Below are positions 8,511-17,300 of a stretch of DNA of 64,000 nt, one piece after another. Made by a program: the position numbers and the translations under genes. Position 1 is the first letter of the stretch, and each line of letters begins with the position of its first letter. Below the pieces are notes generated by a model. That model saw only the letters and a program-made list of their open reading frames with translations. It was not told the origin of the DNA and did not search any database. Source of the DNA: Elusimicrobiota bacterium (GTDB taxonomy: Bacteria; Elusimicrobiota; Elusimicrobia; FEN-1173). The stretch spans positions 248,001-312,000 of the forward strand of contig JADJJR010000001.1 of assembly GCA_016706425.1 (NCBI GenBank). The letters run 5' to 3'.

Positions 8511-8674
8511 TTGAAAACAGTTCCCTTGAACCGAAGTCTGTCACCGTTTTTTGGAAAAGGGGACCGGGTCGAAGTGACGGACTTAGTCCGTCGCTAAGGG
8601 AGGGGGAGTTCCTTGCGACAACGGCCGGGGGCCGTCGCGGGAACGAGGCACGCCCTTTGAAATTTATTCTTTTT
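8511..8674 (+). ncRNA. Candidate structured RNA or long tRNA leader
   Basis: A 164-nt segment between the extended -10 box and tRNA-Ser with no credible ORF. It can form an 11-bp helix (8534-8544 with 8574-8584). It can alternatively form a 10-bp stem with triloop (8573-8582 with 8586-8595) that uses the same central strand, so the two are mutually exclusive. A third long hairpin lies at 8608-8644, and its closing strand GGGAAC (8639-8644) can also pair with GTTCCC (8520-8525). It matches no RNA family I recognise; SRP RNA, RNase P and tmRNA signatures are absent. It could simply be a tRNA precursor leader. Confidence 0.3.
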
Positions 8675-8765
8675 GGAAAGGTGGCCGAGCGGCTGAAGGC
8701 GGCGGATTGCTAATCCGCTGTACGGGTTAATTCCTGTACCGAGGGTTCAAATCCCTCCCTTTCCG
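8675..8765 (+). tRNA. tRNA-Ser (GCT)
   Basis: A 91-nt class II tRNA. The acceptor GGAAAGG pairs with CCTTTCC, discriminator G. The anticodon stem GCGGA/TCCGC encloses loop TTGCTAA, giving anticodon GCT (8709-8711). A long variable arm (TGTACGGGTTAATTCCTGTACC) and a normal T-arm (GAGGGTTCAAATCCCTC) follow. The CCA end is not encoded. Confidence 0.95.
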
Positions 8766-8783
8766 AGTTTTACCTTGGAAATG

Positions 8784-8820
8784 AAAAGCCCGGCGGGGAT
8801 TTCCCGCCGGGCTTTTTTTT
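8784..8820. terminator. Bidirectional terminator between tRNA-Ser and dps
   Basis: A 13-bp or longer stem (AAAGCCCGGCGGG with its complement) around a short loop, with eight T on the plus strand and an AAAA run at the other end that gives a T-run on the minus strand. It ends both the tRNA unit (+) and the converging katG-dps unit (-). Confidence 0.85.
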
Positions 8821-8845
8821 GCGCCCGAAAGAAACGGGATCGGCT

Positions 8846-9316
8846 TCAGTTTTCCAATAGACTCTTCAACATCCAGGCGGTCTTTTCATGGGTCGTGATA
8901 CGCTGGGTCAGCAGATCCATGGTGGCTTGGTCCCCCGCCCCTTCGGCCGCGGGGAAGGCCTTCTTCGCCGCGGCGATCACCGTCTCGTTGCTTTCGAGGA
9001 GCTGTCGGATCATTTCCGTGGCCTTGGGCACGCCGACCGCTTCCTTGACCGAGGTCAGCTTACCGAACTCGGCGTAGGACCCGGGGGCCGGGATTCCCAG
9101 CGCCCGGATGCGCTCGGCGATCAAATCCACGGCCAGGGCCAGCTCCGTGTATTGGGTCTCGAACATAAGGTGCAGCGCTTGAAACATCGGGCCCACGACG
9201 TTCCAGTGGAAGTTGTGGGTCTTCAAGTAGAGGGTGTAGCTGTCGGCCAACAGCACCGACAGGCCCTGGGCGATATCCTTTTTCTGTTGGGGCGTGGCTT
9301 CCTGCGTGGGGCTCAT
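8846..9316 (-). CDS. dps: Dps ferritin-like DNA-protection protein
   Basis: A 156-residue four-helix protein. The ferroxidase site of the Dps family is visible: HNFHWNV near residue 35 and DLIAERIRALG about 25 residues later, which supply the inter-subunit His/Asp/Glu ligands. Dps oxidises Fe(II) with peroxide and stores the iron, protecting DNA. The ATG overlaps the katG stop (ATGA), so peroxide scavenging and iron storage are co-expressed, presumably under the Fur/PerR-type operator upstream of katG. No signal peptide, so it acts in the cytoplasm. Confidence 0.93.
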   Translation of the reverse strand: MSPTQEATPQQKKDIAQGLSVLLADSYTLYLKTHNFHWNVVGPMFQALHLMFETQYTELALAVDLIAERIRALGIPAPGSYAEFGKLTSVKEAVGVPKATEMIRQLLESNETVIAAAKKAFPAAEGAGDQATMDLLTQRITTHEKTAWMLKSLLEN

Positions 9317-11568
9317 GGTTGTTCTCCTTTGGCGGGCTTGTCGAATCGGTCGAGGTCCATGACCTTGGTCCAGGCGCTCACGAAATCCTGGGTGAACTTG
9401 TCCTTGGACTCGTTGAAAGCGTAAACTTCCGCCACCGCGCGCAGTTCGGCGTTGGACCCCAAGACCAGGTCGACGGCCGTGGCCGTCCACTTCAGCTTCC
9501 CGGTTTTCCGGTCCCGCCCCTCGTAAACGCCCTCGGCCTTCTCCGACTTGGCCCATTTCGTGGACATGTCAAGGAGATTGACGAAGAAATCGTTCGTCAA
9601 GAGGCCGGGGCGCGCGGTCAAGACACCGTGCGGGGCCCCCCCCGTGTTGGCGTTCAAGGCGCGCAGGCCGCCGATCAAGACGGTCATCTCGGGAGCGCTG
9701 AGGTTCAACTGCGCGGCCCTGTCCACAAGCGAATCCGCCGGGGACCGATAAGCCGCCGCGCTGTAGTAATTGCGAAAGCCGTCGGCGGCCGGCTCCAACA
9801 CGGCGAAGGAAGCCGGGTCGGTTTGTTCCGGAAAGGCGTCCGTGCGGCCCGGACGAAACGGGACTTCCACCGCCCGACCGGCGTCTTTCGCTGCTTTTTC
9901 GATCGCCGCACCCCCGCCCAGGACGATCACGTCCGCCAGCGACACTTTTTTCCCGCCGGGAAGGGAGCGATTGAACTTTTTCCATACCGATTCCAAACGG
10001 TCCAAGGCTTTCGCCAGCTCTTTCGGGTTGTTGACCGCCCAATTTTTCTGCGGCGCGAGGCGCACGCGCGCCCCGTTGGCGCCGCCCCGCATGTCGCTGG
10101 ACCGGAAGGTGGAGGCCGACGCCCAGGCCGTGCGGACGAGGTCGGGCACGCTCAGGCCGGCCTGTAGAATCTCAGCTTTCAAAGCCTGGATGTCTTTCTC
10201 GCCGATCAACGGGTGATCGGCTTTCGGGAGCGGGTCCTGCCAGAGGAGTTCCAATTTCGGCACGTCCGGCCCCAGGTAGCGCGCCCGGGGGCCCATGTCC
10301 CGGTGCGTCAATTTAAACCAGGCCTTGGCGAAGGCGTCTTCAAGGGCTTGGGGGTCGTCGCGGAACCGCAGGCCGATTTTTCGGTAGGCCGGGTCTTCTT
10401 TGATCGCCAGGTCGGTCGTCAGCATGATGGGCGCGTGGAACTTGCCCGGGATGTGGGCGTCGGGCACCGGGGTCGCGGCCTTCGGGTCGGTCGGGATCCA
10501 TTGGACCGCCCCGGCCGGGCTTTTGGTTTTCTTCCAATCCAACCGGAAGAGGTTGTCGAGGAACATGTGCGTCCAACGGTTCGGCGCGCTCGTCCAGGCC
10601 CCTTCCAGACCGCTCGTGACCGTGTCCTCGGCGTTTCCTTTGCCGCGGCTGTTCATCCAGCCGAACCCTTGCTCTTCCAGGGGGGCCGCCCCCGGTTCCG
10701 GCCCGACGTTCTTGTCCGGCGCGTGGGCGCCGTGGGTCTTGCCGAAAGTGTGCCCGCCGACGATCAAAGCGACCGTTTCCTCGTCGTTCATCGCCATGCG
10801 GCCAAAGGATTCGCGGATGTCTTTCGCCGCGGCGCGGGGGTCGGGGTTCCCGCCGGGCCCCTCCGGGTTGACGTAGATCAAACCCATTTGCACGGCGGCC
10901 AAGGGCCCCGTCAGTTTGCCTTCCTTGTCCCGCCGTTGTCCCTCCAGCCATTTGGATTCCGGGCCCCAGTAAACGAGGTCGGCTTCCCAATCGTCGGCGC
11001 GCCCCCCGGCGAACCCGAGCGTTTTAAAACCCATGTTCTCCATGGAGACGTTGCCGGTCAAGACCATCAGGTCCGCCCAGGAGATTTTTCGACCGTACTT
11101 TTGTTTTATGGGCCAGAGCAACCGCCGGGCCTTGTCGAGGTTGGCGTTGTCGGGCCAGCTGTTCAGTGGATCGAAACGTTGTTGCCCGCCGCCCGCCCCG
11201 CCGCGGCCGTCCAGGGTGCGGTAGGTGCCCGCGCTGTGCCACGCCATGCGGATGAAAAGCGGCCCGTAATTGCCGTAGTCCGCGGGCCACCAGTCCTGGG
11301 AGGCGGTCAGGACCGCGTTGATGTCGCGTTTGACCGCCGCGAGGTCGAGTGAATTGAATTCCGCCGCGTAGTCGAAGGCGGCGCCGTAGGGATTGGATTT
11401 CGGTTGGTGTTGCCGCAGGGGCGTCAAATCCAGTTGTTCGGGCCACCAAAACTTGTTGGTTCGCGCTGTGTCTTGGCCCTTCGCCGGGCCTTCCATCGCG
11501 TTTGTGAACGTCGGGGCGGCGATGAGAGCGGCGATCGCCGCGACCAACGCCAAAATTCGCTTTCTCAT
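9313..11568 (-). CDS. katG: Catalase-peroxidase KatG with signal peptide
   Basis: A 751-residue bifunctional haem enzyme that removes hydrogen peroxide. The distal site is Arg107-Trp110-His111 (RMAWHSAGTYR) and the proximal haem ligand His273 (GGHTFGKTHG). The Met-Tyr-Trp adduct residues are all present (Trp110, Tyr232, Met258). The C-terminal half is the degenerate second peroxidase domain. The start at 11568 has AGGAG 8 nt upstream. It begins with a signal peptide (MRKRILALVAAIAALIAAPT, cleavage after TNA at 24), predicting export, whereas most KatG are cytoplasmic. It is co-transcribed with dps. Confidence 0.95.
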   Translation of the reverse strand: MRKRILALVAAIAALIAAPTFTNAMEGPAKGQDTARTNKFWWPEQLDLTPLRQHQPKSNPYGAAFDYAAEFNSLDLAAVKRDINAVLTASQDWWPADYGNYGPLFIRMAWHSAGTYRTLDGRGGAGGGQQRFDPLNSWPDNANLDKARRLLWPIKQKYGRKISWADLMVLTGNVSMENMGFKTLGFAGGRADDWEADLVYWGPESKWLEGQRRDKEGKLTGPLAAVQMGLIYVNPEGPGGNPDPRAAAKDIRESFGRMAMNDEETVALIVGGHTFGKTHGAHAPDKNVGPEPGAAPLEEQGFGWMNSRGKGNAEDTVTSGLEGAWTSAPNRWTHMFLDNLFRLDWKKTKSPAGAVQWIPTDPKAATPVPDAHIPGKFHAPIMLTTDLAIKEDPAYRKIGLRFRDDPQALEDAFAKAWFKLTHRDMGPRARYLGPDVPKLELLWQDPLPKADHPLIGEKDIQALKAEILQAGLSVPDLVRTAWASASTFRSSDMRGGANGARVRLAPQKNWAVNNPKELAKALDRLESVWKKFNRSLPGGKKVSLADVIVLGGGAAIEKAAKDAGRAVEVPFRPGRTDAFPEQTDPASFAVLEPAADGFRNYYSAAAYRSPADSLVDRAAQLNLSAPEMTVLIGGLRALNANTGGAPHGVLTARPGLLTNDFFVNLLDMSTKWAKSEKAEGVYEGRDRKTGKLKWTATAVDLVLGSNAELRAVAEVYAFNESKDKFTQDFVSAWTKVMDLDRFDKPAKGEQP

Positions 11569-11619
11569 GGGTTTTCTCCTGGGTCGATCCACCGCGGCCC
11601 CGGGGCGGGACCGCTCATT

Positions 11620-11634
11620 TTAGACATTGTCTAA
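11620..11634. promoter_or_regulatory. PerR/Fur-type 7-1-7 operator upstream of katG
   Basis: TTAGACATTGTCTAA is a perfect inverted repeat of 7 bp around one central base, the geometry of Fur/PerR boxes. It lies immediately downstream of the katG -10 box and about 52 nt before the katG start, where a bound regulator would block transcription. Confidence 0.75.
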
Positions 11635-11663
11635 TATTAGAATTATTCCTATTCCCACGACAA
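11634..11663 (-). promoter_or_regulatory. katG-dps promoter
   Basis: On the minus strand TTGTCG (11658-11663), 18-bp spacer, TAATAT (11634-11639). The -35 lies inside the 3' end of the regulator gene and the -10 abuts the operator. Confidence 0.5.
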
Positions 11664-12071
11664 GGGCCCTTTTTGGGTTTTACGGCGTCGGCCCCGCAGA
11701 ACGACGTGGTATTCCTTGATGTCGTAACCCCGCAGGGCGGCGGTGGGCTGAATTTTGCAGGCGTCAAGCGGGACGTCAAAAATCGCCCCCGTGGTTTCAT
11801 CGATGAAGTGATGGTGGGCGTCCATCAGGGGATCAAAGACCTCCGCCCCGGGCTTGAGGAGTCGCTTGCGCAAAAGCCCCTTCTTCACGAACAAATCCAA
11901 CGCGTTGTAAACGGTGGCCCGCGAAATGGTCGGGCAATGCCGTCGCACGGAGTTCAAAACCTCGTCGGCGGAAGGGTGGGAGGACGTGTTGAAAACGAAC
12001 CGGGCCACCGCGACGCGGTGTGTGGTGGGGCGGAGGCCTTTTCCCCGCAGGAAGGCGATGAGGTCTTTCAT
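11649..12071 (-). CDS. perR: Fur/PerR-family transcriptional regulator
   Basis: A 140-residue Fur-superfamily regulator. The winged-helix DNA-binding part includes HPSADEVLNSV and TISRATVYNALDLFVKKGLL (about 33-65). The metal site area reads DPLMDAHHHFIDETTGAIFDV. There are no CxxC pairs, so the structural zinc site of B. subtilis PerR and most Fur proteins is missing. Context (katG and dps directly downstream with a 7-1-7 box) argues for a PerR-like peroxide sensor rather than an iron sensor. A TGTAAT box ends 6 nt before the ATG and no ribosome site is seen, so the message may be leaderless. Confidence 0.85.
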   Translation of the reverse strand: MKDLIAFLRGKGLRPTTHRVAVARFVFNTSSHPSADEVLNSVRRHCPTISRATVYNALDLFVKKGLLRKRLLKPGAEVFDPLMDAHHHFIDETTGAIFDVPLDACKIQPTAALRGYDIKEYHVVLRGRRRKTQKGPLSWE

Positions 12072-12077
12072 GCGTCC

Positions 12078-12083
12078 ATTACA
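12078..12083 (-). promoter_or_regulatory. -10 box of perR (leaderless)
   Basis: TGTAAT on the minus strand ends 6 nt before the ATG; no recognisable -35. Confidence 0.35.
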
Positions 12084-12216
12084 CCAAATATTTCCACGGG
12101 GCGTCCGACCCCGGGTCATTCCAACGGCGGGGGTGGTTTTCCCGGGGGCGGTGTGGTATATTCCGAAAGTCCCGCGGTCCGAAGCCCCAATGGCCGGTTC
12201 CGCCGTTCCCCTCGCC

Positions 12217-12789
12217 ATGACGCCGTTCCTCAAAATTCTGGCCGGTTCCTTCGGCCTTGTCGCCGCTTCGGAAATGGGCGACAAGACCCAGTTGCTGGCC
12301 TTCGCCCTGGCGACGCGCTTTAAAAAACCTTGGGCGATCATGGCCGGCATATTGACGGCCACCCTTTTGAACCACGGGCTGGCGTCCTGGGGCGGCGCCT
12401 GGGTGTCGGCGCGCGTCTCGGAGACCGTCTTGCGGTGGGTCCTGGCGTTCACCTTCATCGGGTTCGGCGCGTGGATCTTGATCCCGGACAAGGACGACGG
12501 GGCCCCGCGGGAAAGCCGCTGGGGCGCCTACGCCACCACCACCGTCGCTTTCTTTTTCGCCGAAATGGGCGACAAAACGCAATTGGCCACCGTGGCCCTG
12601 GGCGCGCGCTACGGGTCGTTTTTTTGGGTGACCGTGGGCACAACCCTCGGCATGCTTTTTTCCGACGGCCTGGCGGTGTGGCTGGGGGAAACCTTCGCCG
12701 AGAAAATCCCCCTGAAATGGGTTCGCCGCGTCGCCGCCCTTTTGTTTTTCATTTTCGGCCTGTGGATCCTCTTCCGCGGGGTTCGTTAG
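12217..12789 (+). CDS. GDT1/UPF0016 (TMEM165-type) cation transporter
   Basis: A 190-residue, roughly six-helix membrane protein with the two inverted EMGDKT signatures that define the family (near residues 18 and 117). Members export manganese or exchange calcium/manganese for protons. Two in-frame ATGs exist, 12190 and 12217; neither has a ribosome site. 12217 is chosen because the first helix begins right after it, but a TATATT box at 12157-12162 would allow 12190 as well. It is divergent from perR, which may link it to manganese and peroxide balance. Confidence 0.88.
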   Translation: MTPFLKILAGSFGLVAASEMGDKTQLLAFALATRFKKPWAIMAGILTATLLNHGLASWGGAWVSARVSETVLRWVLAFTFIGFGAWILIPDKDDGAPRESRWGAYATTTVAFFFAEMGDKTQLATVALGARYGSFFWVTVGTTLGMLFSDGLAVWLGETFAEKIPLKWVRRVAALLFFIFGLWILFRGVR

Positions 12790-12849
12790 GGAACTTTTTC
12801 CGGCCCCCGGCGTTGTATTCTATTCACCTTATCCACCCAGGAGAACCCA

Positions 12850-13503
12850 ATGTCCGACACCCTCACCCCCCCGTCCTTGTTGCGCCAACTCAAATGGCGT
12901 TACGCCGTTAAAAAATTCGATCCGTCCCGTAAAATTCCCGCCGACCTGTGGGGCGCGCTGGAGGAGGCCCTCGTTCTGTCCCCGTCCTCCTTCGGGCTCC
13001 AGCCCTGGAAATTTTTTGTCGTCGAAAATCCCGCGTTGCGTCAAAAACTCCAACCCGTTGCCTGGAACCAATCCCAAATCACCGACGCGGCGAAGCTGGT
13101 GGTGTTCGCCGTCAAAAAAAACCTGAGCGCCGCCGACGTTCGCCGGTTTGTCGAACACACCGCCGCCGTGCGCGGGGTGCCGGCGGACTCCCTGGCGGGC
13201 TACCAAAAAATAATGGAAGGGTCCCTCGCCGCGCGCACGCCGGAAGCCATCGAGGGATGGGCGGCGCGCCAGGTCTACATCGCGCTCGGCAACTTCATGA
13301 CGGCCGCCGCCGTCCTGGGCGTCGACGTCTGCCCCATGGAGGGGTTCGACCCCGCGAAGTTTGACGAGATTTTGGAATTGCCCCAAAAAGGCTACGCCGC
13401 CGTGGTCGCCGCGACGGCCGGCCACCGGGCCGCCGATGACCAATACGCCCAGGCGCCCAAGGTGCGTTTCCCCAAAGAGGACGTGGTTGAACACGTCCGC
13501 TGA
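12850..13503 (+). CDS. NAD(P)H nitroreductase-family protein
   Basis: A 217-residue flavin reductase of the NfsB type. WRYAVKKFDPSRKI near residue 16 and LSPSSFGLQPWKFFVV near 44 form the FMN site; CPMEGFDP and the C-terminal basic stretch complete the fold. Such enzymes reduce nitroaromatics, quinones or flavins with NAD(P)H. CAGGAG lies 6 nt before the start. It is followed immediately, with overlap, by the dioxygenase. Confidence 0.88.
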   Translation: MSDTLTPPSLLRQLKWRYAVKKFDPSRKIPADLWGALEEALVLSPSSFGLQPWKFFVVENPALRQKLQPVAWNQSQITDAAKLVVFAVKKNLSAADVRRFVEHTAAVRGVPADSLAGYQKIMEGSLAARTPEAIEGWAARQVYIALGNFMTAAAVLGVDVCPMEGFDPAKFDEILELPQKGYAAVVAATAGHRAADDQYAQAPKVRFPKEDVVEHVR

Positions 13504-14311
13504 CGCCGCCTTCGCCCCACGGGCCAGGGAGTCCGCTCCCTGGCCCGTTTTGTTTTTGGGGCATGGCTCCCCCATGAATGTCGTCGGCGACAACGCCGCC
13601 GCCCGCGCCTGGGCGCGGCTGGGCCGGGCGTTGGGCAAGCCCCGGGCCGTTTTGTGCGTGTCGGCCCACTGGTTGACCCGCGGTGTTTTTCTCACCGGCA
13701 ACGCCCGCCCCCGGACGATCCACGACTTCGGTGGGTTTCCCGAGGCGCTGTATCAAATCCAATATCCCGCCCCCGGCGATCCCGCCCTCGCCCGACGGAC
13801 GGCGGGCCTTCTGGGCCTCGGCGCGGGGGCCGTCACCGACGATTGGGGTCTGGACCACGGCGCTTGGGGCGTGCTGCGCGGTATGTACCCGGGCGCGGAC
13901 GTGCCGGTGGTGCAGCTCAGTCTCGACGAGAGGCGTTCCGAACGGGCGCATTGGGATTTGGGTCGTCGGTTGGGGCCCCTGCGGCGGGAGGGGGTATTGA
14001 TCGTCGCCAGCGGCAACATCGTTCACAACCTGGGTCGCATCGTCTGGGCGGAGGACGCCCCCGTGCCCGATTGGGCGCGGGACTTCGATGCGGCGGTGGC
14101 CGACGCGGTCCGGGCGGGCCGCGGGGAATCGCTTGCGGACTGGCGGTCTTTAACGCCCACCGCCGGCCACGCCCACCCCCACCCCACCCCGGACCATTTT
14201 TGGCCTCTCCTGTACGCCCTGGCCCTGCGCGAAGGCGACGAGCCCGTGACTTTTCCCGTGGAGGGGTTTCAAAACGGGAGCATCTCCATGCGGGCGGTGC
14301 GCTTCGGCTGA
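13487..14311 (+). CDS. YgiD-like extradiol (4,5-DOPA) dioxygenase
   Basis: About 274 residues. The family N-terminus LFLGHGSPMN with its zinc-binding His is present, and SAHWLTRGVF, TIHDFGGFP, DHGAWGVL and ASGNIVHNL supply the other conserved His and active-site positions. Family members open catechol rings of DOPA-like substrates. No ATG/GTG precedes the conserved N-terminus. TTG at 13487, with GAGG 6 nt upstream, is the best start and overlaps the nitroreductase end by 17 nt. The ATG at 13574 would remove the zinc ligand. The coding region contains a terminator-like hairpin. Confidence 0.8.
   Translation: MNTSADAAFAPRARESAPWPVLFLGHGSPMNVVGDNAAARAWARLGRALGKPRAVLCVSAHWLTRGVFLTGNARPRTIHDFGGFPEALYQIQYPAPGDPALARRTAGLLGLGAGAVTDDWGLDHGAWGVLRGMYPGADVPVVQLSLDERRSERAHWDLGRRLGPLRREGVLIVASGNIVHNLGRIVWAEDAPVPDWARDFDAAVADAVRAGRGESLADWRSLTPTAGHAHPHPTPDHFWPLLYALALREGDEPVTFPVEGFQNGSISMRAVRFG
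13521..13557 (+). terminator. Terminator-like hairpin inside dioxygenase N-terminus
   Basis: A perfect 11-bp stem GGGCCAGGGAG with its complement, 4-nt loop TCCG, followed by GTTTTGTTTTT. It looks like an intrinsic terminator for the nitroreductase gene, but lies within the reading frame that encodes the LFLGHGSP motif of the next gene. Confidence 0.6.
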
Positions 14312-14356
14312 CCGGTTTTATTGATGATTAGCTAAAGTGTTGCAACCAATGTCCGT

Positions 14357-17300
14357 ATGCTTCTGGGTCAAAGATTTGCGCGGGTGGGTTCGATAAAATC
14401 TTTCATTTCCCTCCTGTTGGCCGTGGCCGTGGCGGGGGAGGGTGTGGCCGCTCCCGCTCGCAACGGCAAGAAACCCACCCACGCCAATAACGTTATCGCC
14501 AACCGCGTGGACGAGACCCCCTTTTATCGGGCGCTTGGGGGCTTGGGCGGAGTGACCGAACGCGACCCCGCTGTGGGCCGTGCCCGGGGTGTCGTCGTTC
14601 ATCTGTTGGATATCCACGGCGATGAGACCGCTCAACGCGGCCTGGGAAAAGCCCTGGAGGCCGCGGTCGGCGCTGGCGCCGACTTGATCGGCCTTGAGGG
14701 AGCGTTCGCCCCTTTCGATGTCAGCGGATTTTCCGAAGCCGTGGACCCGACGGCGCGCCGCGCCACCGCCGATTTCCTTCTTAAAGAAAACCGCATCACG
14801 GGTCCGTTGCACGCGGCTTTGACCACGGAGCGGCCCTTCCCCCCGATGGAAGGAATCGACGACCCCCCGCTGTACCGCCGCAACGTCGATGCCGCGCGCC
14901 GCGCGGCCCGAGAGCGACCGGTGGCCGCGGGGCGCGCGGGCGCGGCCTTGACCGCGTTGTCCGCCGAGCAGGAACGCGTTTACAATCCGGCGTTGCGGGC
15001 TTTGGACCGGGCCGTTCGGGCGGCCGAATCGGACCCGGGGAAATGGGTCGAGGGGTTGCGGGCGCTCGTCAACGTCGCCGGGGACCGGGCGACCCCACAC
15101 GTTCAAGCCTTTCTCCGCGCGGCGGACGCCCCCTTCGATTTGCCGCGCGCGGCCGCGGAAGCGCGCCGATTGGCGACCTTGGTCGGCCCCGCGCATTTCC
15201 CGCCCGATCGGGAAGCGCTCTTGGGCCCGGCCGGCCCGGGATTGGAACCCCTTCGCCGCATGCTGGCCGACCGGGGGTTGAGTCTGGAAAAAGAAGCGCC
15301 CCTTCTGTCGGCGCGCGCCGCCCGGGCCGCGGAGGCGGCCAAAATCCCCGGGCGCGTTCTCCTGGACGAGTTTCGCCTCTTGGAAACGCGCGCCACCGAC
15401 CGCCTCGCGCGGACAGACGCGGAGAAAGTCCTTGTCCGGCGGACGAACGACCTTCGCCTTTGCGCCGGCCTGGTGGACCTGGGCTTGTCCCCAATGGGTT
15501 GGTCCGCCTACAAACTCCGGCGCCGCGCCCGGGATTTTGAATCGCCCTTGACCGACGCCGAAGCGTCCGTGTTCGAGAGGTTCTACGAAACCGCCGAAGC
15601 CCGCGACAGAGCGATGTTGGGCGGTTTGCTGCGGGCCGCCGAAGCGCGCCGGGCCACGCGGCTGGTTTTGGTCACGGGGGGGTTCCACGCCGACCGGATG
15701 CGAACCCGGTTGACGGAGGCGGGGTGGACGGTGTTGACCCACCTCCCCCGGAAGGGCGACGGGACGAACCCCGCGACCGATCCCTTCGCCCGCGAGGCGT
15801 CGGTTTTGGACCGGCTGGCCGCGGGCGACCTCGCGGCTTTGAACATCGACTTGTCGCCCGAGGGGGGGTGGCCCCACCGGGGGCTCCTCGGGTTGTTGGC
15901 GGTGGGGGAAAGCGCCGGTGCGGGGGATCGCCCGACCGCCGACGAAACCCGTCTGGCCCGCCGCTTGTTGGGACCGGCGGCGACCGCCGCCCGGGCCACC
16001 GCCGCCGGGCCCGAGACGGTCCATGTCGACCTCGCCTACCGAGGGCGTCGGCTGGGGTACGAAGCGGGGGTGAAGAACGGGGTTTTGGCCTGGATGCAAC
16101 CACGGGCGGGCGGGGAATCCCCGGAAAGGGGTTTCTGGGGGCGCGCGGGCGCGACGGTGCGGCGTTGGGTCCGCGCTTTGGGGTCCCCCGGCGCCCCGTC
16201 CAGCGGGCTGGAATCCACGCTGTTGAACGCCTTGGCCGATCGCTTGATCGCGGGGGAGCGCGCGTTTGACTTGTTGGAGACGCCCAGCCGAATCGATTTG
16301 TCCCCGCGTTTCACGCCCCGTCCGTCTCCCGAAGTTTTGCGGGGAATCCGGGAGGTCCTGAAAGAGTCGAGCGGTGACGCCGAGGTTTTTGGGCGGGCGG
16401 CTCTGTCCTTGTTGAGCGCTGTCGATCCCGAACCCCTGCTGATCTTGGAGGCCTCCCCTCCCCGGTCCGTTTCCCCTTTCGTCTTCGCGGTGTTTATGGC
16501 CCAAGCCCACACGGTCAAGGCCCGGTTGAACGACCGCCATAATTACCTCTACGAACACCACATGCGTCGGGCCCTGGACTGGTGGGACGAGGCGGAGCGG
16601 CGAGACCCCGCCGCCCCGGAACCGGACCTGTACCGCGCCCTGGCCGGCTTGGACGGCGCGGCGTGGTCCCTCGCTAAAGCGACCAGGGCGGACGATCGGT
16701 TGCATTGGGTGCTCAAGCTGGCGCAACATCGGTTTCAACCCGGCGAGCTTAATGAGGACGCTTTTAGGGAGTTGCTCAAGAAGGGGCGGCCCGTTGATGG
16801 CTTGGTGATGGCGGAGTTGGCCCGGCGCCCCGCCGAGTCGGTGGAGGACATCCTCAATACGTTGATACGGTCGCTAAATTTCCAAAAACAGATCGGCGAC
16901 GAGTTCGCCAGCGGCCTGCCGGAGTCGTACCGGTCTCGCTTTTTGCGAAACAAACACCACGACGAAAACGTTGAGCTATGGAATTTCCAGTACATGATCA
17001 ACGCCTACGCCGGCGCGGTGTACGACGCCGCGGCGTTGGTCGAAGGGAAACTGTCCGCGGTCCGGGAAAAGGCCTTTCGGGAGGGGGCGGAAGACTATCG
17101 GCGGGCTTTGCGGCAATCCCACGTCCGGGCGGGGGCGGCGATCCCCGCCCTGGAGCGATTGATACACCGCGCGGATTTGACGCCGAACCACCGTTACGCC
17201 GCCTGGTCCATCGCCGTTTATCTGTCCGCCTGGATGAGTTTTTTGGGGCGCTACGGGATGGGGGTGCGCGAAGGCTGGCCCGAGACCGTGGACGCCTTGG

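Noticed and set aside
8511..8674. SRP RNA, RNase P RNA or tmRNA upstream of tRNA-Ser
   Set aside because: The GGAA-type SRP helix 8 motif, RNase P core sequences and tmRNA Ala-like ends were looked for and not found.
14318..16738. An 806-codon minus-strand frame opposite the giant protein gene
   Set aside because: Composition is Gly/Arg/Pro shadow sequence with no motifs, while the plus-strand frame has a signal peptide and domain signatures.
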